From Acidiflorens sp963847715 (GTDB taxonomy: Bacteria; Acidobacteriota; Terriglobia; Terriglobales; Acidobacteriaceae), in assembly GCA_963847715.1 (NCBI GenBank), contig CAWKAZ010000021.1, positions 24,390-88,389 on the forward strand: DNA of 64,000 bases, given 5' to 3'. Under the pieces are notes generated by a model, which worked only from the letters and a program-made list of their open reading frames with translations, did no database searches and was not told the DNA's origin. The translations under genes and the position numbers were made by a program. This document shows positions 41,971 to 51,267 of the stretch, in pieces (the stretch's first letter is position 1; each line of letters begins with the position of its first letter).

Positions 41971-43647
41971 ATGAGTCGCGCACGAGCCTATCTCGCAGTG
42001 AGTGGCATCGCTTTTCTGCTAGCCTCGCCTCTCCAGCCGCAGACAGCTCCGACCAACGCGGCAACATTCAAATCGTCGACTGAACTGGTATTAATCCCCA
42101 CAGTGGTGAACGATAAATCCGGCGCTCACATTTCAGGCCTTCGTAAAAAAGATTTCGTGGTGAAACAGGACGGCAAGCCTCAGCCAGTCGCGATTTTTGA
42201 AGAGGTGCAGACCAGCTCCGAGCGAGTGCGACGGTCGACTGGGGTCCAAGGGACCTTCAACAATTTCGAGCCAGGCGGCAGCCAGTACCATCGCCTCACA
42301 ATCATTGTTCTCGATTTCGTAAACACTCCGTTCGTCGACCAAGCCAATGCCCGAAAAGCCTTGCTCAAATTTCTTTCAGAAGTGGCTGAGTCGGGAGAGC
42401 CCATGTGCCTGTTGGCGCTCACACGCAATGGTCTCACCATGCTTCACGACTTTACTGATGACCCGAAGCTCCTCGCCGAATCCCTAAGCAAAGCTCGGAC
42501 CGAGGATTCGCCGATGATTCACGAGGCAGTCGTTGATCCAAATCATCCTCCAGGTGGCGGCCTCGCTGCGGTCCTCACGGCGCTCATCCGAGGACAACTC
42601 GAAAGTGAATCGCAACTCGCGTCGCTGGAGGGCAAGGCAGCCGCTTCGCTCACGGTGCAATCTTTGCAGCAGATTGCCAAAGCTTTTGGCGGTTTGCCCG
42701 GCCGCAAGTCCCTCATCTGGGCAAGTTCAGGATTTCCCTTCTCGCTGAGCCCCGGCGCCCAACTGATGTGCGATCCAGCCTGCCCGGTTCACGGGCGGGA
42801 CGAGATGCAAGGAGCGTACGAGAACCTCTGGAGAATGATGAACGACGCTCAGATTGCGATTTACTCCGTCGACCTTCGCTCCAATCCCTCCGGTTTCATG
42901 TTCGCGACCGGGGGAGTGCGCCCGTCCGATATCGGGGATCCACAGTTCGACACAGACGCCCTCGCTCAGACGAAAACGCACGACACTGACACCACGCTTC
43001 AGTTATTCGCTGGGAATACAGGAGGAAAAGCGTTCATGGGCGGCGGAAACCTGGTGCAGTCCTTTCACCAGGCGATTCAGGATGACAGTAGCTATTACAT
43101 GCTCGGCTATTATGCCAACCGCGGCCAAGCGAAGCCCGGATGGCACCCGATCACCGTAACGGTCAGCCGCAAAGGAGCACACGCGCGTTACCGAAACGGC
43201 TTCCTGCTGACCAGTGATGTGTCCCCGTCCTCTGCCAGGCAAGACATTAACCTGGCTTTGATTTCTCCTCTTGATTTCGCAGGCTTGCCGGTTTCCGTGA
43301 CGTGGCTGAACAGCGAACCGGACAAGGCTGGCGGCAAGATGAAAGTGCACTTCAATCTCGTCATGCCTCCCAACTTTGCTTCGGTGGACGATTCCGATCA
43401 GAACCACATGGTGGTCGACATCGCCGCCGTAGCTAAGGATCTTGACGGAAAAGTTGCAGCCGAACTCTCGCAGCGCGTTGATACTCACCTGAAAGCCGAT
43501 GGCTTGGAACAGATCCAGCACCACGGAATGACCTACCACAACGCCTTCCAACTTCCGCAAGGCGACTACACCGTTCATTTCGTAGTTCGGGACGCATTGG
43601 GCGATCGGATCGGAAGCGTCGTCGTACCTGTCAAAGTTGCTCGCTAA
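41971..43647 (+). CDS. VWFA-related acidobacterial secreted protein
   Basis: The ATG at 41971 follows GAGGA at 41960-41964 and gives 558 residues with a signal peptide (YLAVSGIAFLLASPLQPQ). The conserved start of the family, TELVLIPTVVNDKSGAHISG followed by LRKKDFVVKQDGKPQPVAIF, is clear. The VWA-like domain reads RLTIIVLDFVNTPFVDQ, GLPGRKSLIWASSGFPFS, IAIYSVDLR. This family, described from Acidobacteria as a large paralogous set, supports the taxonomic reading. Its function is unknown; it is probably periplasmic or extracellular and may bind protein partners. Confidence 0.85.
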   Translation: MSRARAYLAVSGIAFLLASPLQPQTAPTNAATFKSSTELVLIPTVVNDKSGAHISGLRKKDFVVKQDGKPQPVAIFEEVQTSSERVRRSTGVQGTFNNFEPGGSQYHRLTIIVLDFVNTPFVDQANARKALLKFLSEVAESGEPMCLLALTRNGLTMLHDFTDDPKLLAESLSKARTEDSPMIHEAVVDPNHPPGGGLAAVLTALIRGQLESESQLASLEGKAAASLTVQSLQQIAKAFGGLPGRKSLIWASSGFPFSLSPGAQLMCDPACPVHGRDEMQGAYENLWRMMNDAQIAIYSVDLRSNPSGFMFATGGVRPSDIGDPQFDTDALAQTKTHDTDTTLQLFAGNTGGKAFMGGGNLVQSFHQAIQDDSSYYMLGYYANRGQAKPGWHPITVTVSRKGAHARYRNGFLLTSDVSPSSARQDINLALISPLDFAGLPVSVTWLNSEPDKAGGKMKVHFNLVMPPNFASVDDSDQNHMVVDIAAVAKDLDGKVAAELSQRVDTHLKADGLEQIQHHGMTYHNAFQLPQGDYTVHFVVRDALGDRIGSVVVPVKVAR

Positions 43648-43702
43648 ATTTCAGTGGCTCAGGACGGACGAAGGATCAGCAGAGAAAACGCGCAAAGAAA
43701 AA

Positions 43703-43728
43703 CCGGAGAAGCGTTTCCGCTTCCCCGG
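43703..43728 (-). terminator. Terminator of the Asp-box propeller gene
   Basis: CCGGAGAAGCG and CGCTTCCCCGG form an 11-bp stem with one G-T pair. On the minus strand it runs into TTTTTCTTT, 24 bp after the stop at 43752. Confidence 0.75.
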
Positions 43729-43751
43729 CTATGTTGGGATGAAGTGTCGCT

Positions 43752-45758
43752 CTACTCGTTGCCGCCAACTCCAGCAGCGGCGCTGATCGATTCGTTCTCT
43801 GGCTGCAGGACGACGCCGTCAAACGGAGTCGCACCCACGAGCCGTCCACCGATTACGCTGACCCGGCGCAGCGGATAACCGCTGTCGGGACCACGCTGCC
43901 AGGAACGCCCCCCGTCGCGGCTTTCGAAGATCACGCCCGTCATGTCGCTGGTCGCGAGCAGACGCTTGTGCGTGGGATCGAAGCTGACGGAAGTGATGTC
44001 CTTGCCAGGTAGACCATTAACAACGTGCTCCCAGGTCGCGCCACCGTCTCCGCTGCGGAATGCACCTTCACGGGAGGCGATCATGATCTGGCTGTCCGAA
44101 GCAATTGCCGCACTGCGAATGCTGACCACGTAGGTCGGCAGCCCAGCTCTTGCCCAGGTCGAGCCGGTGTCGTTCGAAACCAGCACGCTGGAGCGAGTGG
44201 CCGCAACCACCGTCGAGCCTTCGGCGCGGACCGAAACAAAATCAGTCTGGCCCAGAACCTGCCCGCCCTTCCAGGTTATCCCCTGGTTGGCGCTTTCATA
44301 GATGCCGGTGGTGGTTGCCGCCAGCCAGCGCTTGGAGCCGAGTTCCAGATCATTCACGCGCGATTCCAGTTGCGACTTCTGATAGGTAGTGGTGGTGACG
44401 GCTTTGCGCGATCCTTTGCGCACCGATTTCACCGTGTGCTCGATCACCACCGTGTTCATGGCGTGCCATTCACTACCATTCCGCTCGAGCGAATACATAC
44501 CATGGTTCGTGCCCGCCACCAACTCTCCGGTGGAAGCCTGTTTCAGAGCGAAAACGTCTTTTCCGCCCAGTCCGGCCGCTTTCTGCTGCCAGTGCTGCCC
44601 GGCGTCCTTGGAGTAGAAAACGCCACCGTACTCGCGGTCGTTCACGACGCCAACATAAAGGGTGCTGGCATCTTTGTTGTCGGCGAGGATCGCGGAGACG
44701 TAGCGATGGGCATAGCCTTTGTTGGAGGTCGTCCAGTTCGATGCACCGTCGGTCGACGCCATCACACCACTGCGATCAGTCGCCAGCAGCACGCGATTGG
44801 AATTCCGCGGATCAATCATCACATCGTTGACAACGACCTCAGGATTGCTCACTCGCTTCCAGACTTTACCCAGGTCGGTCGTCTTCCACAGGCCTTCTGT
44901 GGTTCCGGCGTAAACGATGTTCTCGTTCGTCGGATCCTGCTTCAGGACGCGCGTGCGGCGGGCCGAGAACGGAATCCCCTGAATTTTCGAGAACAGGTTG
45001 CCGGCCGTCTCGCTCTTGTAAATGCCGGAGCAGGCGCTCGCGAACACGACCGAAGGATTGTCATGGTCGACGATCACCGAGAAAACGTCGGAGTCGTCAA
45101 TCATTCCTTTATTAATGTGCTGCCAGTTGACGCCAGCGTCGGAAGTCTTCCACGCCAGATGCCAGGTTCCGGCATAGACCGTGTTGGGATCCTTAGGATC
45201 GATTGCGATCGACTCGATATTCTTGATTTCAGCCGAACCAGAAGGTGAGAGACGCTCCCAGGTATCGCCGGCGTCTTTGCTGCGGTAGACGCCATCCAGC
45301 GCGCCAGCTACCAGTATTCGTGAATCTCCCTTGTACATGGCCATCGCGCGGATCGACTTTCCGTGCATCGCGGGAACGGTTTCCCAGTTGCGGCCACCGT
45401 CGCGGGTGCGGAAGACTTCGCCAATCTGCTGGCCAGAAAGGCTCCAGGCAGAAACGTAAATGCGGTCGGAGTTCTGCGGATCGATGGAAATGTGGTCGAG
45501 GACGTAATCGTCACCACCCAGCCGTCCCAAACGCGACCAGCTATGCCCGCCGTCGTTCGAAGAGAACATCTGACCAGCGCTCGTACCGAGCAGGATGTGA
45601 TCAGGATTTTGCGCATCGTACGCCAGGCTGCGCGCGTCGCCGCCGTCCGGACCCATCGCTTGCCACGGCCCAGAGGCTAGAAGTGCGGTGCTCATCAAGC
45701 TAACCGCCAACAACAACAAACCGGTGCGGAGAACGTTCCGTTTCCCTGTGAATTCCAT
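43752..45758 (-). CDS. Secreted Asp-box (BNR/sortilin-like) beta-propeller protein
   Basis: The ATG at 45758 gives 668 residues with a signal peptide (LLLLAVSLMSTALLASG). At least nine Asp-box motifs (S-x-D-x-G-x-x-W) occur, among them SSNDGGHSW, RTRDGGRNW, RSKDAGDTW, KTSDAGVNW, YSKDAGQHW, VSNDTGSTW, RSGDGGATW and ESRDGGRSW. This fits a propeller of the sortilin/Ycf48-like type. The catalytic residues of sialidases are not evident, so I suggest a binding or scaffold role at the cell surface. It stands alone with a terminator. Confidence 0.85.
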   Translation of the reverse strand: MEFTGKRNVLRTGLLLLAVSLMSTALLASGPWQAMGPDGGDARSLAYDAQNPDHILLGTSAGQMFSSNDGGHSWSRLGRLGGDDYVLDHISIDPQNSDRIYVSAWSLSGQQIGEVFRTRDGGRNWETVPAMHGKSIRAMAMYKGDSRILVAGALDGVYRSKDAGDTWERLSPSGSAEIKNIESIAIDPKDPNTVYAGTWHLAWKTSDAGVNWQHINKGMIDDSDVFSVIVDHDNPSVVFASACSGIYKSETAGNLFSKIQGIPFSARRTRVLKQDPTNENIVYAGTTEGLWKTTDLGKVWKRVSNPEVVVNDVMIDPRNSNRVLLATDRSGVMASTDGASNWTTSNKGYAHRYVSAILADNKDASTLYVGVVNDREYGGVFYSKDAGQHWQQKAAGLGGKDVFALKQASTGELVAGTNHGMYSLERNGSEWHAMNTVVIEHTVKSVRKGSRKAVTTTTYQKSQLESRVNDLELGSKRWLAATTTGIYESANQGITWKGGQVLGQTDFVSVRAEGSTVVAATRSSVLVSNDTGSTWARAGLPTYVVSIRSAAIASDSQIMIASREGAFRSGDGGATWEHVVNGLPGKDITSVSFDPTHKRLLATSDMTGVIFESRDGGRSWQRGPDSGYPLRRVSVIGGRLVGATPFDGVVLQPENESISAAAGVGGNE

Positions 45759-45853
45759 GCGCGTAGATTGACCCCTGCGAACGATATTCGCCTGCACTAC
45801 ACTTTAGACAGGCTAGCACGACCGAAACAAGGTTACCGAAGGGCAGAAAATAG

Positions 45854-45884
45854 AAAGGCCGGTGGGGTAGACCCACCGGCCTTT
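45854..45884 (-). terminator. Terminator of the OmpA-family gene
   Basis: A perfect 13-bp stem (AAAGGCCGGTGGG / CCCACCGGCCTTT, loop GTAGA) lies 18 bp after the stop. Read on the minus strand it leads into TTTCTATTTTCTG; read on the plus strand it has a short TTT, so it may work both ways. Confidence 0.85.
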
Positions 45885-45902
45885 CGTGTCCTTACTACCT
45901 CA

Positions 45903-47576
45903 TTATTGGGCTTTTTTGGCCGCTTTCTTGGCCCCCGGTTTCGGGTGGTCCAGAATCGGCTTTATCTTGCTCTCGTCGACCGGAGTCGTCGTGCTGGCTT
46001 CGGGGAACGTGGCGCCGGCCGGGATAATCCATTGTTCCGAAGTCATCGTGCCTTCGGTGCCAGTGCGAGTTTCAATCCGGCTCGCGTCAATGTGCTGTTG
46101 TGCCTCGCCTTCGGTCAGGTAGTACTTGACGTCCACAGCGCGCTCGGCCGCCAGGTTCTTACCTTTTTCCTTCGGATCGGCGTTGCCAACGACAACCAGC
46201 TTCGCGTCGGCATCCGACTGCATCTTGGCCGCTACATCATCGAGGGCCGCCTTGCAGGTATTGTCTACGCGCCACGGTTTCTTGACGTTGGGGTATTGGC
46301 ACTCGTTCAGCTTGCTCGCCTGCGGCGGCGGCGGTGGCGGATTTTCAACCGTCACCGAGCTCGACGTAGAGGCGGTCAAGCCGCGTGAGTCCGTACAAGT
46401 AGCGTTGATGGTGACCGTTCCCGGTGAAGCGCCGGTCGTGTTCAGGGTAGCCGAGTTTCCGCTGCCGGAAACGCTGCCGCCGCTTGAAGTCCATCCACCC
46501 ACCGTTACCGGAACGTTGTCCGGGCTGGTGCAGGTACAGGTGATCGTTGCCGATGTGCCAGTCTGAACTGACGACGGACTCGCCGAGCAGGAAATCTGCG
46601 GCGGGTTCTTCGGCGGTTCCTTCACATTAAAGGTACTGGTGCAGCTCGCCGTGTTGTTCTTCTTGGCCTTAGGATCGGTAACGGTGGCAGTGACAGTGGT
46701 CGGGTAGCTTCCGGAAACGCCGCCGCCGATGCCGGTGGTGTCGATTGTGGCGCCGGTGTCCTTGCCTTCAATCTTGCCCGCACTGGTTGCCCAGGCGTAG
46801 GTGAGTGTGTGCTTGGGATTGAAGTTGCTGGCGGCGACCGTCGCGTGGACAGGTTCTCCGACCATGACGTCAGCGTTCTGCACCGAGCAAGCCGCGGCCA
46901 CTGGAAGTTCCGGAGCACCGCCGAAGTTGAATACGAGACCAGTGGTCAGGCGAACACCATTGTAGGTCTGACGCCGCAACGCGCTGTCGCTCGAAGGAAC
47001 ATTGTTCGAGAAATTCATGCGCGCGAGCTGATAGTCGGCTTCGAAGAGCCGCAAGGAAACGGGCTTCCAGATCTTGAGATCCATGCCGCCGCCCAACAAA
47101 GCACCAACACCATTGGTGGAGTCAATTCCTCTCGACGAGAGGCGTTGGAACCCAATCAGGGTATGTGCAAAGAAGTTTACGCCGTCTCCGCGCCATGTGT
47201 ACTTTGGACCAATCGACGCCATATTGATGGCGGCGTAGCGATTCCAATCTCCACCATAATTTCCTTCCAACCCCAGATTCTTGGTGAAGTTGTAGGTCAA
47301 ATTGGTGCCGAAACCTTGCGCGATCGAGGGCAACTTGAAGGCGAAGGGTCCAGTCGGCGGCGGGGTCTGATCGGGTATATTGCCGCCCGGGTTCAACCAC
47401 TGATAGCCGAGAAACAATTCCGCTTTGGGAACATCATCGCCCAGCGATTGCATCGCTGCCTTTTTCGGGGCAGGCGCAGTTTGTGCGTTCAGCAAAGCCG
47501 GTAACGCAAACAGAACGAGGGCCAAGACGAGCGCGAGACTCGCGCATCTCTGGTAATTTTTTTGACTAAGTGACAT
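45903..47576 (-). CDS. OmpA-family protein: beta-barrel, Ig-like repeats, peptidoglycan-binding-like domain
   Basis: The ATG at 47576 follows GGAGGAG and gives 557 residues. Order: signal peptide (LALVLALVLFALPALLNAQ), an eight-strand-barrel-like N-terminal domain (about 45-210: AELFLGYQWLNPGG, GLEGNYGGDWNRYA), two Ig-like/PKD-like repeats at about 215-390, a Pro linker and a C-terminal OmpA-like domain at about 425-530 (LVVVGNADPKEKGKNLAAERAVDV). The usual Asp-Arg pair of OmpA that binds peptidoglycan is only partly conserved. It probably anchors in the outer membrane and extends into the periplasm or outward. Confidence 0.85.
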   Translation of the reverse strand: MSLSQKNYQRCASLALVLALVLFALPALLNAQTAPAPKKAAMQSLGDDVPKAELFLGYQWLNPGGNIPDQTPPPTGPFAFKLPSIAQGFGTNLTYNFTKNLGLEGNYGGDWNRYAAINMASIGPKYTWRGDGVNFFAHTLIGFQRLSSRGIDSTNGVGALLGGGMDLKIWKPVSLRLFEADYQLARMNFSNNVPSSDSALRRQTYNGVRLTTGLVFNFGGAPELPVAAACSVQNADVMVGEPVHATVAASNFNPKHTLTYAWATSAGKIEGKDTGATIDTTGIGGGVSGSYPTTVTATVTDPKAKKNNTASCTSTFNVKEPPKNPPQISCSASPSSVQTGTSATITCTCTSPDNVPVTVGGWTSSGGSVSGSGNSATLNTTGASPGTVTINATCTDSRGLTASTSSSVTVENPPPPPPQASKLNECQYPNVKKPWRVDNTCKAALDDVAAKMQSDADAKLVVVGNADPKEKGKNLAAERAVDVKYYLTEGEAQQHIDASRIETRTGTEGTMTSEQWIIPAGATFPEASTTTPVDESKIKPILDHPKPGAKKAAKKAQ

Positions 47577-47863
47577 TGAGCTCCTCCGAATCAAATCCAC
47601 GAATATTTAATAGAACCTTGGAATCAACAAAGCCTTGCGGCACGTACAGATAGGCTGCACTGGGAACAACGAATTCTACAGCAATCCGTCATTTTTGCAA
47701 AAGTGTAAGAATTGACAGTGGCAACATTTCTAAGCTTTTTGTTGGCAGCTCCTTCTACTCCACGACATTGCCTTGTAATCTCAAAATGATATTCGGCCCG
47801 TCGCTGGTTGCGGGGCGGCGCGCTTCCCTGAATAATGCACATGACACCAAACCGCAGAGGGAT

Positions 47864-49255
47864 ATGACACAAGAACGAGTGCTGATCGTTGAAGACGAAG
47901 AAAATGAACGAACGGGGCTGGCTGAACTGGTCTCCGGTTGGGGCTACCGCACTGACACGGCAATGGATGGAATAGAGGCTCTGGAAAAGATTCCAGCTTT
48001 CTCTCCCTCCATCGTAATCACGGACATCAAGATGCCGCGCATGGGCGGAATGGAACTGGTGGAGAAGCTCTCCGACCTTTCGCAATCCATCGCCGTCATC
48101 ATGGTGACCGCCCAAAAGACTACCGACACGGCCTTTCATGCTGGCCGTCTTGGCGTACAGGATTACATCGAGAAGCCAATCGACTTCCGGCGGTTGCGGT
48201 CAATTCTCACCAATCTCGGCGAGATCCTGAACGCGCGCACCGAAAACGAAACGCTGCGCCGCAGCTTGCGCGACAAAGGCGCTCTCGGACGACTGGTCGG
48301 CGCGTCAACTTCCATGCAGGGAATTTTCCGGCTCATCGAACAGGTGGCACCGAGCACAGCGTCGGTCTTGATCACCGGAGCCAGCGGCACGGGCAAGGAG
48401 CTCGTCGCCCGCACGATTCACGATCTCAGCCCGCGGCGCAATAAACCGTTCGTTCCGATTAACTGCGCGGCCATTCCCGAGACGCTGATCGAGAGCGAGA
48501 TTTTTGGCCACGAAAAGGGAGCCTTCACTGGGGCGCTGGAGCGTCGCACGGGCTGTTTCGAATTGGCAGAGGGTGGCACTCTGCTGCTGGATGAAATTGG
48601 CGAGATGCCCGTGGGCACACAGGCCAAGCTGCTCCGCGTTTTGGAAGACCACAAACTGCGTCGCTTGGGCAGCAAAGTCGAGACCTCGGTCGATGTCCGT
48701 GTCCTCGCCGCCACGAACAAAGTACCGGACGAGGCCGTCAACAACGGAGAACTGCGCCAGGATCTTTACTACCGTCTCAACGTTTTCAATATCCACATGC
48801 CTGCTCTGCGCGAGCATAAAGAAGATATTCGCGACCTGGTAAAGAGCCTGCTTGCCGACATGAATAAGAAGCATGATCGCAAGGTCGCGGACGTAAGTGA
48901 GGCGGTGCTCAATGTTTTCCAGAGTTATTCATGGCCCGGCAATGTCCGCGAACTACGCAATACTTTGGAGCGCGCGGTGATCGTCTGCGAAGGTGGACTC
49001 ATCGAAACCAAGCATCTGCCGCCGGGCTTTGGCCAGAGCGTGCGTCCGGTTGTCAACGACCCTGATGCAGTACATCTGGGAGTGGGCACAACGGTTGGGG
49101 AGGCAGAGAAGTTGCTCATCCTGAAGACGCTGCAGGCTACGAATAACAACAAGACCCGCGCTGCGGAGATATTGGGCATCAGCTTGAAGACGCTCCATAA
49201 CAAGCTGAAAGAATACGGCCGCCCGCAAGACGCAATGAACGAGACAGAGGAGTAG
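47864..49255 (+). CDS. NtrC-family sigma-54-dependent response regulator
   Basis: The ATG at 47864 follows AGAGGG and gives 463 residues. The receiver domain has the acidic pair in VLIVEDEENE, phospho-acceptor Asp in VITDIKMPRMGG, MVTAQKTTDT and a Lys in YIEKPID. The AAA+ domain has Walker A GASGTGKELVARTIH, the sigma-54 loop GAFTGAL and Walker B LLLDEIGEMP. The C-terminal Fis-like helix-turn-helix is TRAAEILGISLKTLHNKLKEYG. The kinase at 49356 is the likely partner. Target promoters would need -24/-12 sites; I found none convincing nearby. Confidence 0.93.
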   Translation: MTQERVLIVEDEENERTGLAELVSGWGYRTDTAMDGIEALEKIPAFSPSIVITDIKMPRMGGMELVEKLSDLSQSIAVIMVTAQKTTDTAFHAGRLGVQDYIEKPIDFRRLRSILTNLGEILNARTENETLRRSLRDKGALGRLVGASTSMQGIFRLIEQVAPSTASVLITGASGTGKELVARTIHDLSPRRNKPFVPINCAAIPETLIESEIFGHEKGAFTGALERRTGCFELAEGGTLLLDEIGEMPVGTQAKLLRVLEDHKLRRLGSKVETSVDVRVLAATNKVPDEAVNNGELRQDLYYRLNVFNIHMPALREHKEDIRDLVKSLLADMNKKHDRKVADVSEAVLNVFQSYSWPGNVRELRNTLERAVIVCEGGLIETKHLPPGFGQSVRPVVNDPDAVHLGVGTTVGEAEKLLILKTLQATNNNKTRAAEILGISLKTLHNKLKEYGRPQDAMNETEE

Positions 49256-49260
49256 AAAGG

Positions 49261-49346
49261 CAGGTCTCAGGTTCTAGGTCTTAGGTCTCAGGTCCTAGCG
49301 AGTCCGAAGCGCGTTCCCGAGACCTGAAACCTGCGACCTGAGACCT
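49261..49346. repeat. Inverted heptamer arrays (AGGTCTC type) between regulator and kinase genes
   Basis: The left array (49261-49300) repeats GGTCTCA, GGTTCTA, GGTCTTA, GGTCTCA, GGTCCTA; the right (49318-49346) has the complement GACCTGA/AACCTGC/GACCTGA. It lies inside what would otherwise be an operon and could attenuate or stabilise the transcript. Confidence 0.7.
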
Positions 49347-49355
49347 TCTTTAAAG

Positions 49356-51236
49356 ATGAGCCGCAAATTCATCATCGTGTTTGTGATCACCACGCTGTTC
49401 ACCGCGTTGGTGGTCGCCTTTTCCTGGATTTACCTTTCGCAACTTCTGCGGCAGCGGTTGCTTTGGGCGGACGAAACGGCATCTCAGCTCACCAGCCAAT
49501 TGCAATACTCTGCGTCGAAAGCCGTTCCCGATCTGACCAGCACGCGCATCGATACGGATAATCCCAAGGCAGTGCGGGACAAGATCACAGGATATCTCGC
49601 GACCGACCCAATTCTGAACGACACTCTGGAATCGGTCGTCGGCAGCTCGCGCATCATTTACGACGCCGCCATAGTCGATCCGACCGGAGCTGCGATTCTC
49701 GATACCAATCCAGCTCTCAACGGTAAACTCGTTCCCCAGCGCGCTCCGTTAAGCGCGCTCGAGAATGCTGGCTTCCGCCACCAGTTGCGCCTCATTTACG
49801 GCCCCGGCACGGTCTATGACGTGAGCATTCCCGTGACCCTCGATGGCCGGGAGTTCGGCAGCGTTCACGTCGGGGTGAATACCGTGTTTCTGCGCAATGA
49901 ACTCACGCCGAAACTGCAGCAGGCGGCTTTCTTTTCCGTGGTAGCGATTTTTTGCTCTCTGGTGCTAGCGGCCGTGGTCTCAAATGTCGCGCTCGGCCCC
50001 TTGAAGACCATCAGTCGCGACCTGGACAGCGCCAGCGCCGGTGATCCGTTGCCCGATGATGAAGCCACTCATGATGATGAGGTCGGCCTCGTTTCGCTGA
50101 AGATCGCGCACCTCGGACGGCAGATTCGCGATACCAATGAGATTTTTACGGCACTGAAGGACAACGTCGAGCAAGTCATGACCAAGCTACAGGACGGGCT
50201 CATGCTTTTCACGCGTGATTCGCGGGTAGTCCTGGTGAGCGCCTCGGCTGAGAAATTTCTAGGACGCCCGCGCCGCGAGATTCTCGGACGCTCGGCGGAA
50301 GAAATTTTCTCCGATGGAACCGTCCTCGGTGCGGTCGTCCTCCCTGCTTTTCAGAAGCAACGTCAGTTGACGCAGTATGAATTCGACGCCGCCGATGGCC
50401 GCCGCGTTCAGGTATCACTCGATTTCATCCAGGAGAAAGGCACACCGATCGGAGCGCTCCTTACCATGCGCGACGCCGAATCGGTAAGGCGCATTGAGGA
50501 TGAGATCGAAATTTCCCGCCGTCTTTCCGCTAGCGGACGGCTGACGCGCGGCGTGGCGCACGAGGTGAAAAATCCCATCAACGCCATCGTGCTCCATCTG
50601 CAGTTGTTGCAGAACAAGCTTCAGCAGGACGATCCCGACACGCGCCGACACATGGACGTGATCGGCAACGAGATTCACCGGCTCGACCGCGTGGTGCAGA
50701 TTCTTGTGGACTTCACCCGTCCCCGCGATCTGCACCTGGAAGACTTGGATTTGAGGAAGATTCTCGAAAATGTCGCGGGATTGGCGGGGCCCGATGCTGC
50801 GCGCCATCGCGTCCGTATCGTTCAACAACTGGGAGCCTCACCCCTGCCAGTACGTGTGGATGCCGACCTGATGAAACAGGCGGTCTTGAACCTGGTGATC
50901 AACGGCGTCCAAGCCATGACCGAGGGCGGAGTCTTGACACTGAAGGCGTGGCGGGATGGCGAGACGATTCTCGCCGAAGTCATGGATCAGGGCTGCGGCA
51001 TTCCCGCCGAAGCCCAAGAAAAGATTTTCGAGCTTTACTACACCACGAAGAGCGACAAGGGCGGCAGCGGGATTGGTCTGGCGCAAACATTTCAGATCAT
51101 GCAGTGGCACTACGGCCAGGTGGAATTTGATTCTATCGTCGGGAGTGGAACCACCTTCCGATTGCGTCTGCCGGCGCTTTCAACCAAGCCGGAGAGGCTT
51201 GAGCACGAACAGGTCGGCGAGGAAAAATCGGCCTGA
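49356..51236 (+). CDS. Membrane sensor histidine kinase (HAMP-PAS-HisKA-HATPase)
   Basis: This is a 626-residue protein. Membrane helices at about 5-28 and 190-212 enclose a periplasmic sensor region of about 165 residues. Then HAMP (about 212-265), PAS (about 275-380), the phospho-acceptor H in GVAHEVKNPINAIVLHLQLL, the N box DLMKQAVLNLVINGVQAM, and G boxes MDQGCGIPAE and KGGSGIGLAQTF. The kinase is of the NtrB/AtoS-like type and pairs with the sigma-54 regulator 100 bp upstream. Its signal is unknown. Confidence 0.92.
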   Translation: MSRKFIIVFVITTLFTALVVAFSWIYLSQLLRQRLLWADETASQLTSQLQYSASKAVPDLTSTRIDTDNPKAVRDKITGYLATDPILNDTLESVVGSSRIIYDAAIVDPTGAAILDTNPALNGKLVPQRAPLSALENAGFRHQLRLIYGPGTVYDVSIPVTLDGREFGSVHVGVNTVFLRNELTPKLQQAAFFSVVAIFCSLVLAAVVSNVALGPLKTISRDLDSASAGDPLPDDEATHDDEVGLVSLKIAHLGRQIRDTNEIFTALKDNVEQVMTKLQDGLMLFTRDSRVVLVSASAEKFLGRPRREILGRSAEEIFSDGTVLGAVVLPAFQKQRQLTQYEFDAADGRRVQVSLDFIQEKGTPIGALLTMRDAESVRRIEDEIEISRRLSASGRLTRGVAHEVKNPINAIVLHLQLLQNKLQQDDPDTRRHMDVIGNEIHRLDRVVQILVDFTRPRDLHLEDLDLRKILENVAGLAGPDAARHRVRIVQQLGASPLPVRVDADLMKQAVLNLVINGVQAMTEGGVLTLKAWRDGETILAEVMDQGCGIPAEAQEKIFELYYTTKSDKGGSGIGLAQTFQIMQWHYGQVEFDSIVGSGTTFRLRLPALSTKPERLEHEQVGEEKSA

Positions 51237-51267
51237 ATTCTGAGAAAACCATTTAGCGCCCCGATTC

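Noticed and set aside
44025..45248. A 407-codon open frame opposite the Asp-box propeller gene.
   Set aside because: The minus strand encodes nine Asp-box motifs and a signal peptide; the plus-strand frame has no recognisable features.
47577..47863. Possible sigma-54 promoter upstream of the NtrC-type regulator.
   Set aside because: GG and GC dinucleotides occur but not with the required 10-bp spacing inside a TGGCAC-TTGC context.
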